This document shows, in pieces, positions 5,050 to 5,357 of a stretch of DNA of 5,357 nt (position 1 is its first letter; every line of letters starts with the position of its first letter). Source of the stretch: Cryomorphaceae bacterium (GTDB lineage Bacteria; Bacteroidota; Bacteroidia; Flavobacteriales; Crocinitomicaceae); NCBI GenBank assembly GCA_021298235.1, contig JAJTDX010000169.1, forward strand, positions 1 to 5,357, in the 5' to 3' direction. The notes under the pieces were generated by a model. It searched no databases. It was given only the letters and a program-made list of their open reading frames with translations, and had not been told where the DNA came from. The position numbers and the translations under genes were made by a program.

Positions 5050-5079
5050 TTGTAGTTGAGAAAATATCTGCTATATTTG
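5050..5079 (+). promoter_or_regulatory. Promoter of tRNA-Met
   Basis: TTG (5050-5052), a 19-base spacer and TATATTTG (5072-5079) match the Bacteroidota -33/-7 arrangement exactly. Transcription would begin near 5084-5086, leaving a leader of about 15 bases before the tRNA at 5101. Confidence 0.7.
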
Positions 5080-5100
5080 CTCCCTCTTAGCCAAGAATCT

Positions 5101-5174
5101 GGCGAGGTAGCTCAGTTGGTTAGAGCGTAGGATTCATAACCCTAAGGTCACGAGTTCAACTCTCGTCCTCGCTA
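5101..5174 (+). tRNA. tRNA-Met (anticodon CAT), probably elongator
   Basis: A 74-base class I cloverleaf. The acceptor GGCGAGG pairs with CCTCGCT, with a G-T pair at the end, and the discriminator is A. The D-arm has the standard AGTTGGTTAGA loop and the T-arm ACGAG/CTCGT has loop TTCAACT. The anticodon is CAT (5135-5137) in the loop TTCATAA. The last anticodon-stem pair is A-C. The end pair is G-T rather than the unpaired C-A of bacterial initiator tRNA, and the anticodon stem lacks the initiator's three G-C pairs, so this is not the initiator. A lysidine-modified tRNA-Ile2 also carries CAT and cannot be wholly excluded. CCA is not encoded. Confidence 0.92.
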
Positions 5175-5178
5175 CAAG

Positions 5179-5208
5179 AAAAGGAAGTCAAAAATGGCTT
5201 CCTTTTTT
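5179..5208 (+). terminator. Intrinsic terminator after tRNA-Met
   Basis: AAAAGGAAGTC (5179-5189) pairs with GGCTTCCTTTT (5196-5206; one T-G pair) around a 6-base A-rich loop, and the T-run extends to 5208. It starts five bases after the tRNA's 3' end and stops two bases before the next gene's first ATG. Confidence 0.8.
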
Positions 5209-5210
5209 AT

Positions 5211-5357
5211 ATGGACAACATCGTTACCATGTATGACTTCGTCACCTACATATTAATTTCATCAGCGCATAACAAAGTATACGTAGGTTTTACTTCAGAT
5301 TTAATTAACCGAATGAAGTCTCATAATCTATACAGTACAAAGGGGTATACCACTAAG
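5211..5357 (+). CDS. GIY-YIG domain nuclease, N-terminal part (cut by window edge)
   Basis: Forty-nine residues of a GIY-YIG family protein are visible, open to the right edge. Features of the catalytic domain are TYILISS (12-18, first strand with Tyr13), KVYVGFTSD (22-30, corresponding to the YIG half) and LINRMKSHN (31-39), with Arg34 and His38 at the spacing of the conserved Arg and His of the active-site helix. ST-KGYTTK (43-49) is the start of the usual K-S/T-T region. The small stand-alone GIY-YIG proteins common in bacteria are about 80-100 residues long and thought to cut DNA, though most have no proven role. ATG 5211 is the first start; ATG 5229 (MYDFVTYILIS) is closer to the usual N-terminus and further from the terminator. 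No promoter fits in the 36 bases after tRNA-Met, so expression may rely on read-through. Confidence 0.75.
   Translation, partial: MDNIVTMYDFVTYILISSAHNKVYVGFTSDLINRMKSHNLYSTKGYTTK

Overview
The window looks like chromosomal DNA of a Bacteroidota bacterium, probably near the Flavobacteriales or Cytophagales; the exact lineage cannot be fixed from this stretch. The evidence is a protein with a type IX secretion (T9SS) C-terminal sorting domain, a START-like small protein of a type common in this phylum, promoters matching the phylum's -7 box TAnnTTTG, A/T-rich start regions without Shine-Dalgarno sites, and tRNA genes without encoded CCA.

Layout. Positions 1-857 (minus strand) hold the N-terminal part of an LptF/LptG-family permease, running off the left edge, and a START-like protein just upstream of it. 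A 47-base divergent gap leads to an ICMT-like membrane methyltransferase (905-1654, plus). A good TAnnTTTG promoter then precedes a two-gene surface-protein unit. Its first gene is a small T9SS cargo (1728-2201). Its second, three bases later, is a fibre-like repeat protein whose frame is broken at about 2526 (2205-3705). Next comes a lipoprotein carrying a metzincin-type zinc motif (3787-4692). A perfect 13-bp convergent terminator separates it from two tRNA genes on the minus strand: tRNA-Pro(GGG) and an odd class II, Leu-like tRNA with anticodon CTT. On the plus strand follow tRNA-Met(CAT) with its own promoter and terminator, and the start of a GIY-YIG nuclease gene cut by the right edge.

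How the parts relate. Most of the window concerns the cell envelope: LPS export, membrane-lipid or prenyl methylation (substrate unknown), T9SS-secreted and repeat surface proteins, and a lipid-anchored putative protease. These are probably separate transcription units rather than one pathway. The least ordinary items are the Leu-type tRNA with a lysine-type anticodon and altered elbow bases, and the frameshifted surface protein, which also lacks a segment its relatives usually carry. I found no CRISPR array, insertion sequence, phage module or defence island.
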